Source of the DNA: a virus | Direction: 5' to 3' (one strand) | IMG/VR virus record: IMGVR_UViG_3300025154_000086 | Span: 1-64,000 of that record | Length of the DNA: 64,000 bases | Shown: positions 34,534 to 41,025 of the stretch, one piece after another | Position numbering within the stretch: the stretch's first letter is position 1 | Layout: each line of letters begins with the position of its first letter | Translations under genes and position numbers: made by a program | Notes under the pieces: generated by a model | Databases searched by the model: none | What the model saw: only the letters and a program-made list of their open reading frames with translations | What the model was told of the DNA's origin: nothing

Positions 34534-34836
34534 TTACTCAAGCCCTAATTCTTTCAAGTTTACAAACGATCCACCCCGCGCAAATTCATCTGCTATCTGT
34601 TGCTGCTTCCACCCCGCATAATCCTCTTCACAAAAGCTGCGAAACTCCACCATTTCTTCAATATCAACCTCTATCTTGTACATCTCCAAAAAGAAGCGGA
34701 TATAATTTCTCTCATGTGGCGGTAATTTGTTTTCTTGCAGATGCTTCTTTATCACAAAGAATTTTGCTACGGTTTCATCCGTTAATTCTTCTTTCCCTTC
34801 TTCCAAGACATTTAATTCTTCTCCGTTTACTTTCAT
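34534..34836 (-). CDS. Hypothetical protein, 100 aa
   Basis: Helical, charged, 100 residues, with no motif recognised. Contains KKHLQENKLPPHERNYIRFF and a C-terminal AGWKQQQIADEFARGG. It ends one base before the conserved 101-residue gene starts. The ribosome binding site is AAAGGATG. Nothing more can be said. Confidence 0.55.
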   Translation of the reverse strand: MKVNGEELNVLEEGKEELTDETVAKFFVIKKHLQENKLPPHERNYIRFFLEMYKIEVDIEEMVEFRSFCEEDYAGWKQQQIADEFARGGSFVNLKELGLE

Positions 34837-34848
34837 TACTTCATCCTT

Positions 34849-35046
34849 TCAATTGCAAATTATTCCTATTACAATAGGGATAATTTTCATCAGCCATAAC
34901 TTTGTTGATGTTAAATGATAATTATTACAATATGGGCATCGATAAATTCTTCTGTTAAACTTTTCAGCATCCCGTAAAGCCGACTTGAAATATTTATAAG
35001 CCCTTTTCTTCGTACACATCCTCTTTTTTACTCTTCCTTTTCCCAT
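34849..35046 (-). CDS. Small zinc-ribbon-like protein, 65 aa
   Basis: The CPYCNNYHLT motif (about residues 37-46), preceded by a basic helix (KKRAYKYFKSALRDAEKF), is a recurring signature of small phage proteins with C-P-Y-C-x-x-(W/Y)-H-L-T. It probably binds metal together with other residues or as a half-site. The tail is short and hydrophobic. Its start overlaps the end of the previous gene by 19 bp. Confidence 0.6.
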   Translation of the reverse strand: MGKGRVKKRMCTKKRAYKYFKSALRDAEKFNRRIYRCPYCNNYHLTSTKLWLMKIIPIVIGIICN

Positions 35047-35225
35047 TCCCGCACCAAAATCTTTTCATAACCTTCAGGATGCTTTCCCAAATATTTCTCC
35101 GCTTGCTTCTCTGTAAACGTTCTTCCATACCTCGCTTGCGTTGTATGCCCTAACGATGCTACATAAAACCCGTTCCTTGCATCCCGCAACAAATAAATTA
35201 TTTCTTCTTTTTTTTTCTTTTTCAT
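35028..35225 (-). CDS. Hypothetical protein, 65 aa
   Basis: Small, basic, with a YVASLGHTTQARYGRTFTEK stretch and KYLGKHPEGYEKILVREWE. It resembles short phage proteins that may adopt a beta-hairpin plus helix fold; no family recognised. Overlaps both neighbours (4 bp and 19 bp), supporting real expression. Confidence 0.55.
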   Translation of the reverse strand: MKKKKKEEIIYLLRDARNGFYVASLGHTTQARYGRTFTEKQAEKYLGKHPEGYEKILVREWEKEE

Positions 35226-35611
35226 TGTTCACTTTCATTTTTCTTATTTATTGTTACTATCCCCATTAAACTTTTGGTCTGTGGATCATATTTCAATTCT
35301 GTTTCGCCAATAATTTTGTCACCATCAACAGACCTCAATGGAATTTTTCGTCCATCTGCTTTTCTTAATGATTCCTCGGTATACATCCTACCGTTTTTAT
35401 CAACTTGATTAGCTTCATTACAAACAACATGTGCGTAAATAACTTTTTTCGGGTGTCTATAAACCTTATCCTCAAAGTCATTCAATTTATTACACACATC
35501 TACCACTTCATCTGAGTTTAATGCTCTAAAAGTATGGTTTTCCAATACTCCAACAACCCATTGGTCTTTTCCTATTAAAACTGCGTTGTACATTTCATTT
35601 TTCACTTTCAT
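35222..35611 (-). CDS. Hypothetical protein, 129 aa
   Basis: Mixed alpha/beta, containing VDKNGRMYTEESLRKADGRK, then IPLRSVDGDKIIGE and ELKYDPQTKSLMGIVTIN. Segments such as N-G-R-x-Y and a later beta-hairpin recall phage putative prohead-protease-like or DUF-type small domains, but catalytic residues are not evident. Overlaps the gene upstream by 17 bp and downstream by 4 bp. Confidence 0.55.
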   Translation of the reverse strand: MKVKNEMYNAVLIGKDQWVVGVLENHTFRALNSDEVVDVCNKLNDFEDKVYRHPKKVIYAHVVCNEANQVDKNGRMYTEESLRKADGRKIPLRSVDGDKIIGETELKYDPQTKSLMGIVTINKKNESEQ

Positions 35612-35819
35612 TTAAGATGATATAATCATAATCGTATTTATATTTTATCCCCGCTTTCTTGAACATTTGCTCTAAATCAATAGGGCATAAACAATACTCA
35701 TCCTTCACCTCACTATTCTCATAACCGTTACAAAGAATTAACGGCACGTCCGGGAATTCTTTTTTCAACTCCCCCACCGTTCCGATTACTTCATCCTCCT
35801 TATAAACTATTACACACAT
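35595..35819 (-). CDS. Hypothetical protein, 74 aa
   Basis: Small alpha/beta protein (MCVIVYKEDEVIGTVGELKK ... YDYDYIILNE), acidic, with two Cys in the middle. A short phage protein of unknown function in the small-gene cluster; ribosome binding site GAAAGGAAA. Confidence 0.5.
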   Translation of the reverse strand: MCVIVYKEDEVIGTVGELKKEFPDVPLILCNGYENSEVKDEYCLCPIDLEQMFKKAGIKYKYDYDYIILNESEK

Positions 35820-35863
35820 CTTACTTTCCTTTCAACTTTATACTTTATACTTGCTACTTTCAA

Positions 35864-36349
35864 CTAAAGAGTTTCTTCTTTCCACTTCTTCAGCGCCGAT
35901 ACTTCCCGCGTTAAGCCCTCAATCTTCTTTACCAACTCACCTTCGTTTATGTTCCTTGGCATGGTAGATTTTAAGTAACTCAACTGCGTTATTACCGATT
36001 TCTGTATCTCAATTATGTTTTGGTTCAACCGGTGAACAAAACTGTAAATCCTTGTGTAAACCGCTATCTCTCCCCCCATTACCTCCTTAAACAAAGTCGC
36101 GCTTATCTGATCCTTTTTTGCCTTGTTCGCTTCCTTGTCTCCGTAATCTCCCTTACTGTAATTCAGCAGATATTCCGCGTCCGCCTCCATCTTCGGCAAA
36201 CGGGCAAGGTAAGTAACCAACACACTAAGATAAGTGCTCATAGCGTCTCCGTTCTCGTTATCATATCCACTCGCCAAACCCTCAGCTATGTCTATGGCTT
36301 CCTCTAAAATCTTTTCCGCGTCTATGCTTTTTAATTTCTCTTTTCCCAT
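35864..36349 (-). CDS. Hypothetical helical protein, 161 aa
   Basis: Almost entirely helical, with a C-terminal heptad-like region (NINEGELVKKIEGLTREVSA), so a short coiled coil is likely. An MSTYLSVLVTYLARLP helix is hydrophobic but amphipathic rather than membrane-spanning. The gene overlaps the 89-residue gene upstream by 19 bp. The function is unknown; perhaps a virion-assembly or DNA-associated factor. Confidence 0.6.
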   Translation of the reverse strand: MGKEKLKSIDAEKILEEAIDIAEGLASGYDNENGDAMSTYLSVLVTYLARLPKMEADAEYLLNYSKGDYGDKEANKAKKDQISATLFKEVMGGEIAVYTRIYSFVHRLNQNIIEIQKSVITQLSYLKSTMPRNINEGELVKKIEGLTREVSALKKWKEETL

Positions 36350-36600
36350 TTGTTCATCACTATTTTTCTGATTGTTTCAAAAGTTAAATATTTATATTCC
36401 TCGCGCTGTATTTTGTCTATGCGCTCGGAGGATGACATTTTCTCCGTACCGTTTTTCAATTCTTCGTACCGTTTCTTTATTATTACGTCCCTTACCCTTA
36501 ACGGATTTAACAACCCATCTTTCATCAATAGTTCGTACTGCTCATCCGTTATTATCTCACCCAACGGATTTGTTACTTTGCTCATCACTTTGCTCATCAC
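36331..36600 (-). CDS. Hypothetical protein with repeated N-terminus, 89 aa
   Basis: The first ten residues (MMSKVMSKVT) come from a short tandem repeat (GATGAGCAAAGT) which in the overlapping upstream gene, in another frame, encodes its SDEQSDEQS tail. The body is helical and basic. The true start may be any of the two or three Met residues. No family recognised. Confidence 0.5.
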   Translation of the reverse strand: MMSKVMSKVTNPLGEIITDEQYELLMKDGLLNPLRVRDVIIKKRYEELKNGTEKMSSSERIDKIQREEYKYLTFETIRKIVMNKWEKRN

Positions 36601-36910
36601 TTAGCTCCTTTTTTAGTTGATTAATTTGTTTCTTCAGTTTAACCACGTACATTATTAAATTTCTTATCGCTCCCGGTATCTGCTCAATCAGCCAATCACG
36701 GTTCGTTTGGTTTTTATTGTGCTCTTCCGGTCTTACCGCTACACCTAATAAATCCGTGCTCTTCATCCCTACCGTACTCGTAAATACATGATGGAATTCG
36801 CTTCCGGGTATTTGCTCTCTCACCAAATCCTTAAACTCCTCATCCCGCTGCGGATTCTGTAACGCTACATTCTTTATCCGCAAAAACAATATGTCGCCGT
36901 CACTTTTCAA
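36557..36910 (-). CDS. HNH-like small phage protein, 117 aa
   Basis: Contains EFHHVFTSTVGMKSTDLLGV followed by a distant H in PEEH. This H-H ... G-x-K-S-x-D ... H layout is reminiscent of small phage HNH/Ref-type nucleases that keep H-H-x-x-G-x-x-x-x-x-K. Zinc-binding Cys residues are absent, so the call is weak. The C-terminal repeat SDEQSDEQSN comes from a 12-bp tandem. It overlaps the neighbours on both sides. Confidence 0.4.
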   Translation of the reverse strand: MKSDGDILFLRIKNVALQNPQRDEEFKDLVREQIPGSEFHHVFTSTVGMKSTDLLGVAVRPEEHNKNQTNRDWLIEQIPGAIRNLIMYVVKLKKQINQLKKELSDEQSDEQSNKSVG

Positions 36911-37349
36911 TTAGCCTCCTAATATCATCGGCTATTCTGTACTCATAATTCTTTTCCTTCGTAACGTCCACCGTAAACCGTAATAACGTCCACCCTTCCA
37001 TTGCTGCAAGAGTATATTTCTTACAATCGTTCGCATAACCTTTCCCTCGCGTATGTCTGCCGTTCGTGTACGTGCCTCCCTCATACTCAATTGCAATGTG
37101 ATGAGCTGGTAATGCTGCATCAAACCGGAAACGGCGGTCTCTCAAAAACTTATATTCCCTTGTTGCTTTAAACCCAAGTGCGCTCAAAGCCGAAACAATT
37201 TTCCCTATAACATCTTCCCCTTTCTTTTTCTTAATCATAATCTTATTCTTAATCGTACTCTCTTCACTTGTCACTTGCATCTTTCCACTTGCAACTTTCC
37301 TTTCCACTTGCCTCACCGCCGCCTCCGTCCAGCCCGTAAATCTTCCCAT
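36900..37349 (-). CDS. PD-(D/E)XK-like nuclease, 149 aa
   Basis: From about residue 60 the sequence FRFDAALPAHHIAIEYEGGT followed by Y-T-N-G-R-H-T-R-G-K-G-Y shows a D ... E-x-E/G pattern and a basic helix. That resembles VRR-NUC/Vsr-type restriction-fold nucleases used in phage recombination or mismatch repair. Residues 25-45 (STIKNKIMIK) are encoded by a 34-bp repeat that also makes the C-terminus of the ParB-like gene at 63257, so that stretch is probably recent. Its stop and start overlap neighbours; it follows the two DNA methyltransferases. Confidence 0.55.
   Translation of the reverse strand: MGRFTGWTEAAVRQVERKVASGKMQVTSEESTIKNKIMIKKKKGEDVIGKIVSALSALGFKATREYKFLRDRRFRFDAALPAHHIAIEYEGGTYTNGRHTRGKGYANDCKKYTLAAMEGWTLLRFTVDVTKEKNYEYRIADDIRRLIEK
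37228..37261. repeat. Family D 34-bp repeat, copy 1 (inside coding sequence)
   Basis: TCTTAATCATAATCTTATTC plus 14 further bases is identical at 63261-63294. Both copies are translated, as STIKNKIMIK on the sense strand. Confidence 0.9.
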
Positions 37350-39118
37350 TACGCTGCCTCCTCTTCTTGCTGATCGAAAAGGTTTTGCATAAACGGCGCT
37401 AATCTTTTCTCCGCAATCTTTATGTAATCTTCGTTTAACTCTATCCCGATAAAATTTCTTCCACCCCTCAATGCAACCAAGCCCGTTGTTCCGGCACCAA
37501 AGAAAGGATCAAGCACTATCGCCGGTTTTACTTTCTCTGTTTTACACTTGCAAGTTTTCTTCCATCCGATTGTTTTGGTTTTTCTTAACTGTCCGTGCTC
37601 GTGAACGTAATTTATGTACGCTTTTTGCGATTGAATATCGCCCGGATATAGCGCTTCCGCTTCCACTCTGCTCTCATCTCTTTCCACTACTATGGTTTGT
37701 TCTCTCATAAATGCGTTAAGCTGCTGCCCGTGAGATTCATCAGCGTACTTTGTGTTATACATCCGTTCCCCTTGCCGGAAGGTTGGCAACCTTCCGGCAG
37801 TCGAATTTTCCGTGTCATATTTTGTTGCGCTTTCGGCTCGTTGCACATTTCCGCTATTAGGCTGTACCTCCGGCATATTGCTAAATTTGCTCACTCTCGT
37901 TTTATATTGTTTCTCAGCGTTTTCCCCCTCGCTCTGCCTTCGGCTTTCTTTCTCCAATATCCTTTCATAAGGCTTTCCGCACTCCGCACAAACTCCATGC
38001 TCACTCGTTCCGGCAAGTATGCAAGGTTCAACCAACTTTTGAGGAAATGTAGCAAAATGCGCCTCTGCAAACGGCGTTGTGGTTACTTCCCAAACCGAAC
38101 GTTTATTACGCCCCGAAGGATCACCAACTCCTCGTTTTTGCCCGATATTGGTGTTCATGTTGGCTTTGTATAACGGGTCGTCGGAGTTAAGCGTCTTTCC
38201 TCCAATTCTGTCTTTCTGCTCAGACATCTTTTTCAAATCGCTTAATCCACTCTCCGGTTCTTCCCTTATCGCTTCAGCATCGTAATAATACTTTTGGCTT
38301 TTCGTTAGTAAGAAAAGATACTCATGCGCTTTGGTCGGTCTGTCTGTTACGCTCTCGGGCATCGGATTCTTTTTGCTCCAAATTATATCGCTCCTCAACC
38401 ACCAGCCGTCTTGCTGTAAAGCTAATGCAACTCTCCACGGTATGCCTATCAAATCTTTTGGTTTTAGGATGGTGTGTTTCTTTGCGGTGTGCCCTTTGGT
38501 TGTACCGTAACTGTCGGTTTTGCGTCCAAAGTTTTCAGTTTCCTCTGTGTGCCCGTTTGCGTTCCCGCTTCCCCAATAACTATCGCCAAGGTTAAGCCAT
38601 GCCGTTCCGTCCTTCCGCAATACTCTTTTTATTTCACGAAAGATTTGTACAACATGTTCTATGTAAAGCTCCGGCGTTGGCTCAAGTCCAAGTTCCCCTT
38701 TCCATGCGCCGCACTTAATGCAAAAACCACTCGTGACAATCAGCTCTGTAATATGTCCTTCGGTAAGCTTTTTACTTTTTGAACTCCCCCTATATAAATA
38801 TCTATCTTGGTCAATCCATTCGTGTTCGGCACAACTAACACCTTTTGCCCAATTCTCTTTTGCTTTTTGCCCGGGTGTATCTCTTAACGTGCTTTTGCTG
38901 CTGCATCCTCCTAAATTATGCTTCTTTTCCCCTTCATAAAATTCATGTTCGCCGCATGCAGTGTACCCTTCCGGTTTCCATATCTGCGGCTCTGTCCCGT
39001 AATTTCTAACTCCATAATAAGGCGGCGAAGTTATCATGCAGTGTACCCTTCCGGTTTCCATATCTTTCAGCCTTTCGAGTACATTCCCTTGTAATATTAT
39101 ATTTCTCAATACTTGCAT
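37349..39118 (-). CDS. DNA N4/N6 methyltransferase, 589 aa
   Basis: Beta-class methyltransferase acting on cytosine-N4 or adenine-N6. TSPPYYG (about residues 30-36) is the catalytic motif, SHRL-type middle regions carry the target segment, and DPFFGAGTTGLVAL (about 536) near the end is the SAM-binding motif. The order catalytic-then-SAM defines the class. It contains YACGEHEF and C-x-x-C pairs, as in many phage relatives. The ATG at 39118 (MQVLRN) is preferred; a TTG at 39130 is in frame too. A 31-bp direct duplication lies in its first 60 codons, and a palindromic CCGGAAGGTTGGCAACC repeat lies at 37770-37803. It probably protects phage DNA from restriction. Confidence 0.8.
   Translation of the reverse strand: MQVLRNIILQGNVLERLKDMETGRVHCMITSPPYYGVRNYGTEPQIWKPEGYTACGEHEFYEGEKKHNLGGCSSKSTLRDTPGQKAKENWAKGVSCAEHEWIDQDRYLYRGSSKSKKLTEGHITELIVTSGFCIKCGAWKGELGLEPTPELYIEHVVQIFREIKRVLRKDGTAWLNLGDSYWGSGNANGHTEETENFGRKTDSYGTTKGHTAKKHTILKPKDLIGIPWRVALALQQDGWWLRSDIIWSKKNPMPESVTDRPTKAHEYLFLLTKSQKYYYDAEAIREEPESGLSDLKKMSEQKDRIGGKTLNSDDPLYKANMNTNIGQKRGVGDPSGRNKRSVWEVTTTPFAEAHFATFPQKLVEPCILAGTSEHGVCAECGKPYERILEKESRRQSEGENAEKQYKTRVSKFSNMPEVQPNSGNVQRAESATKYDTENSTAGRLPTFRQGERMYNTKYADESHGQQLNAFMREQTIVVERDESRVEAEALYPGDIQSQKAYINYVHEHGQLRKTKTIGWKKTCKCKTEKVKPAIVLDPFFGAGTTGLVALRGGRNFIGIELNEDYIKIAEKRLAPFMQNLFDQQEEEAA
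38955..39065. repeat. 31-bp direct duplication inside methyltransferase gene
   Basis: The segment starting CATGCAGTGTACCCTTCCGG (31 bp) is present at 38955-38985 and again, identical, at 39035-39065, exactly 80 bp apart. As 80 is not a multiple of three the copies are read in different frames. Confidence 0.9.
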
Positions 39119-39249
39119 CCTTTGGGACAAATAGCTTTGCCGCTTTGCGTATAATTAACAACTGTAAAACACTTAGGACAAAAGCCAAACAAATGGCAAA
39201 CCTTTGTGTAGTAGTATTTAATTTTATATTTCAGTTTCAAACTTAACAT
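39106..39249 (-). CDS. Small zinc-ribbon protein, 47 aa
   Basis: Open frame with FCPKCFTV and, near the end, CPKGCKY: two C-x2-C / C-x3-C clusters 15 residues apart, as in zinc ribbons. The first residues, MLSLKLKYKIKYYYTKVCHL, are basic and A/T-rich. The start overlaps the 30-bp element at 39242-39271, so the real start may be later or the element may be used by the methyltransferase gene, whose ATG it overlaps by 13 bp. Conserved Cys spacing is the evidence for a real gene. Confidence 0.5.
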   Translation of the reverse strand: MLSLKLKYKIKYYYTKVCHLFGFCPKCFTVVNYTQSGKAICPKGCKY

Positions 39250-39271
39250 ATATTTTATTTTGTGTATTAAC
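39242..39271 (-). promoter_or_regulatory. 30-bp bipartite promoter-like element, copy 4 (methyltransferase block)
   Basis: Minus strand GTTAAT, 18 bp, GTTAAG followed by TTTGAA. The left half overlaps the stop of the C5 methyltransferase gene, as copy 53510-53539 overlaps the helicase stop. Confidence 0.5.
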
Positions 39272-40685
39272 ATTTATAATTTTCTTCTATACTTTTTATC
39301 ACTTTATAAATTATTTGCGCTATCTTCGGCACAATAGCGTTACCTAATCCTTTAAGTCTGTCCACCCGATGGGATACCCCATCATCCACTCTACAAAAGC
39401 GGGTTGCAACTTCATACCAGGATTCTTCCCAATCGCTGTTAAATCCTTTTGGTTCTGAGATTGATAAAATTTTCCCGCCGTTTCCTCGTTGTCGTGCGGG
39501 CGTGGGGTTGTGGGAGTTGGTAGAAGTGCATCCTTGTATTTCGGTCTCTTCGAACTGTGGTATTTCGCTTGCACAAAATCTTCCATTGTTACCATACCGC
39601 TTGTTATGGTTGGAATCAATGCTATCGTTGTATTCAGTTCCGACTTCATCGAAAATCTTTTCGTGTCCGGATTCGTGTCCGCACCCTTGTAATCCCTTGC
39701 TTGCGGTGTGGGAAGCATCTTTATCGCTAAACTTAACGGCGGCGTTGATACTTTCCCTTCCTTCTGTCTCTTCGTCCAACGTTCCTCGTTTTCGTCCGTC
39801 ATTTTCCCTGCTCTTGGCGTTGGTAATAAAAATTCCTCTATTACTTTCGCAAGTGTCGGGTTCCCCGCTGCAAAAGTTGTCGCTTGATCCGGTCTTCCCG
39901 CCTTCGGAGTTGACAACATCTTTGTCGGAAAACCTTGCATCATCTCTTGCGCTAAACTTCCCGAATCCCCGCTCTTTGGGTTCTTCTTTCCGCTCTTTGG
40001 GTTCTTCTTTCCGCTCTTTGCCACCGCATCGAAACTGCTCGGCGTTTTTAACATCATTTTGCCAAAATGGTTTATTTGATTCCTCAATTTGTAGTGTGCG
40101 TTCGCTCCCGGTCGTATCTCCATTATCCCCCCTTCCGTTTCCACCGTTGAAGGAGTTTTTAGCATAAGCGATAATCCAAACTCTGTTTCTTTTATGCGGG
40201 GCATTAACGGCTGAAGCTGGAATAATAAACGATTGTACCGAGTAACCTTCACCTTCCAATTGTGTACAAATCTCCTCGAAATATTCTCCGTCATGGATAC
40301 TAAGGATTCCACCAACATTCTCCGCAACAATCCACTTTGGTCTTGTTTCTCTAATAACTCTAAGCATCTGGGGGAATAAGGCTCTGTCATCTTCACTGCC
40401 TTTTCTTTTCCCGGCGATGCTGAAAGGCTGGCAAGGGAATCCGCCCGTAAGAATAAATTCAATTGTTCCGTTGTATTTGCCATATCTTCTCTCAATTTCC
40501 TTTAAGATAATTTCTTTTGTTAATGTTTTTATGTCGCCGTTTATTAACACTTCGGGAAAGTTTTTTGCTAAAACCTTTTGGCAGTATTTATCAATTTCGC
40601 AAAAGAGAAGCGTTTCTATCCCTTCTCTTTCAGCCGCTAAACTAAATCCGCCGATGCCGGAAAACAAATCAATTAAAACAAGCAT
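39267..40685 (-). CDS. dcm: C5 DNA cytosine methyltransferase, 472 aa
   Basis: 5-methylcytosine transferase. DLFSGIGGFS (residues 6-15) is the SAM motif, GGFPCQPFS (81-89) holds the catalytic Cys, AENVGG (about 122) is motif VI, and RVDRLKGLGNAIVPKIA (about 450) is motif X. The start is taken at the ATG at 40685, 2 bp after the preceding stop. The upstream in-frame extension belongs to that neighbour. The middle (about 190-400) is hydrophilic and low in structure, and is overlapped by a second long reading frame (39344-40483). A 21-bp tandem repeat lies at 39970-40020. It is followed by the N4/N6 methyltransferase. Confidence 0.9.
   Translation of the reverse strand: MLVLIDLFSGIGGFSLAAEREGIETLLFCEIDKYCQKVLAKNFPEVLINGDIKTLTKEIILKEIERRYGKYNGTIEFILTGGFPCQPFSIAGKRKGSEDDRALFPQMLRVIRETRPKWIVAENVGGILSIHDGEYFEEICTQLEGEGYSVQSFIIPASAVNAPHKRNRVWIIAYAKNSFNGGNGRGDNGDTTGSERTLQIEESNKPFWQNDVKNAEQFRCGGKERKEEPKERKEEPKERGFGKFSARDDARFSDKDVVNSEGGKTGSSDNFCSGEPDTCESNRGIFITNAKSRENDGRKRGTLDEETEGRESINAAVKFSDKDASHTASKGLQGCGHESGHEKIFDEVGTEYNDSIDSNHNKRYGNNGRFCASEIPQFEETEIQGCTSTNSHNPTPARQRGNGGKILSISEPKGFNSDWEESWYEVATRFCRVDDGVSHRVDRLKGLGNAIVPKIAQIIYKVIKSIEENYKC
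39344..40483 (-). CDS. Overlapping second reading frame inside the methyltransferase gene, 379 aa
   Basis: This frame lies wholly within the C5 methyltransferase gene, shifted by one base, and stays open for 379 codons. Its protein is not a random shadow. It has a start-proximal part (SASPGKEKAVKMTEPYSPRC), three LPTP-type segments (LLPTPRAG, MLPTPQARDYKG, LLPTPTTP) and the ending PAFVEWMMGYPIGWTDL. I recall that LPTP...F-V-E-W-(L/M)-M-G-(Y/F)-P-x-G-W-T pattern as a widespread phage protein or C-terminal methyltransferase segment. The MMGYPIGWT part resembles methyltransferase motif IX. So both frames look conserved. The alternatives are a genuine overlapping gene, or an ancestral single frame split by frameshifting. 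Start taken at ATG 40483. Confidence 0.65.
   Translation of the reverse strand: MANTTEQLNLFLRADSLASLSASPGKEKAVKMTEPYSPRCLELLEKQDQSGLLRRMLVESLVSMTENISRRFVHNWKVKVTRYNRLLFQLQPLMPRIKETEFGLSLMLKTPSTVETEGGIMEIRPGANAHYKLRNQINHFGKMMLKTPSSFDAVAKSGKKNPKSGKKNPKSGDSGSLAQEMMQGFPTKMLSTPKAGRPDQATTFAAGNPTLAKVIEEFLLPTPRAGKMTDENEERWTKRQKEGKVSTPPLSLAIKMLPTPQARDYKGADTNPDTKRFSMKSELNTTIALIPTITSGMVTMEDFVQAKYHSSKRPKYKDALLPTPTTPRPHDNEETAGKFYQSQNQKDLTAIGKNPGMKLQPAFVEWMMGYPIGWTDLKD
39970..40020. repeat. 21-bp tandem repeat, 2.4 copies, in dual-coding region
   Basis: Unit CGCTCTTTGGGTTCTTCTTT plus one base. It is a multiple of three and stays open in both frames: it gives KERKEEP-type repeats in the methyltransferase frame and KSGKKNP repeats in the overlapping frame. 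Confidence 0.9.
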
Positions 40686-40686
40686 A

Positions 40687-41025
40687 TTAACTCGCCCATC
40701 CATACGCCAACGCAACTATGTCATGCCGTAAGGGGATTTCATACTTCTTCTCAAAATCAGATTTCTTTCTCCACCCTCTTTTTGCATTATCCTTTTTATG
40801 CTGCGCTTCATCATTTTCCCTAAAACACTTTTTACAGATAAATCCCTTCCTATCAATTCCCCCTCCGCATTGTTTACAGTTCTTCACCTTCAACAATCGG
40901 TGAGCGCACCCGCATTCACAACAGCAATGTGTTACCGCTTTGTTTGGAGAAGTTACCTCGTTATTACACGGCGGATATTCACAAATCCGCTTCTCTCTCA
41001 TCTTAATTTGTCCGTTAATAATCAT
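40687..41025 (-). CDS. Zinc-finger-like protein, 112 aa
   Basis: Three Cys clusters: CEYPPC near 16, HCCCECGC near 34, and KNCKQCGGGIDRKGFICKKC near 50, then a basic helical tail. At least two zinc sites are likely, one shaped like a treble-clef or HNH-associated finger. It overlaps the end of the large terminase gene by 11 bp and precedes the C5 methyltransferase gene by 1 bp. HNH nucleases often sit beside terminases and aid packaging, but no H-N-H triad is clear here. The call is DNA-associated zinc protein. Confidence 0.55.
   Translation of the reverse strand: MIINGQIKMREKRICEYPPCNNEVTSPNKAVTHCCCECGCAHRLLKVKNCKQCGGGIDRKGFICKKCFRENDEAQHKKDNAKRGWRKKSDFEKKYEIPLRHDIVALAYGWAS

Noticed and set aside
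39006-39188. 60-aa minus-strand frame over the methyltransferase start
   Set aside because: Another frame over the same bases encodes the zinc-ribbon protein (39106-39249), whose Cys pairs make better sense.
39242-39271. Reading the half-site region as a Bacteroidota-type TTTG/TAnnTTTG promoter
   Set aside because: TAAGTTTG matches the -7 consensus here and near 53500, but no TTTG at -33 is present in this copy and the other copies lack TTTG, so the 30-bp element is the better common description.
39502-40167. 221-aa plus-strand frame within the methyltransferase locus
   Set aside because: Ser/Leu/Pro-rich shadow of the two minus-strand frames. Unlike the minus-strand overlapping frame it has no known motifs.
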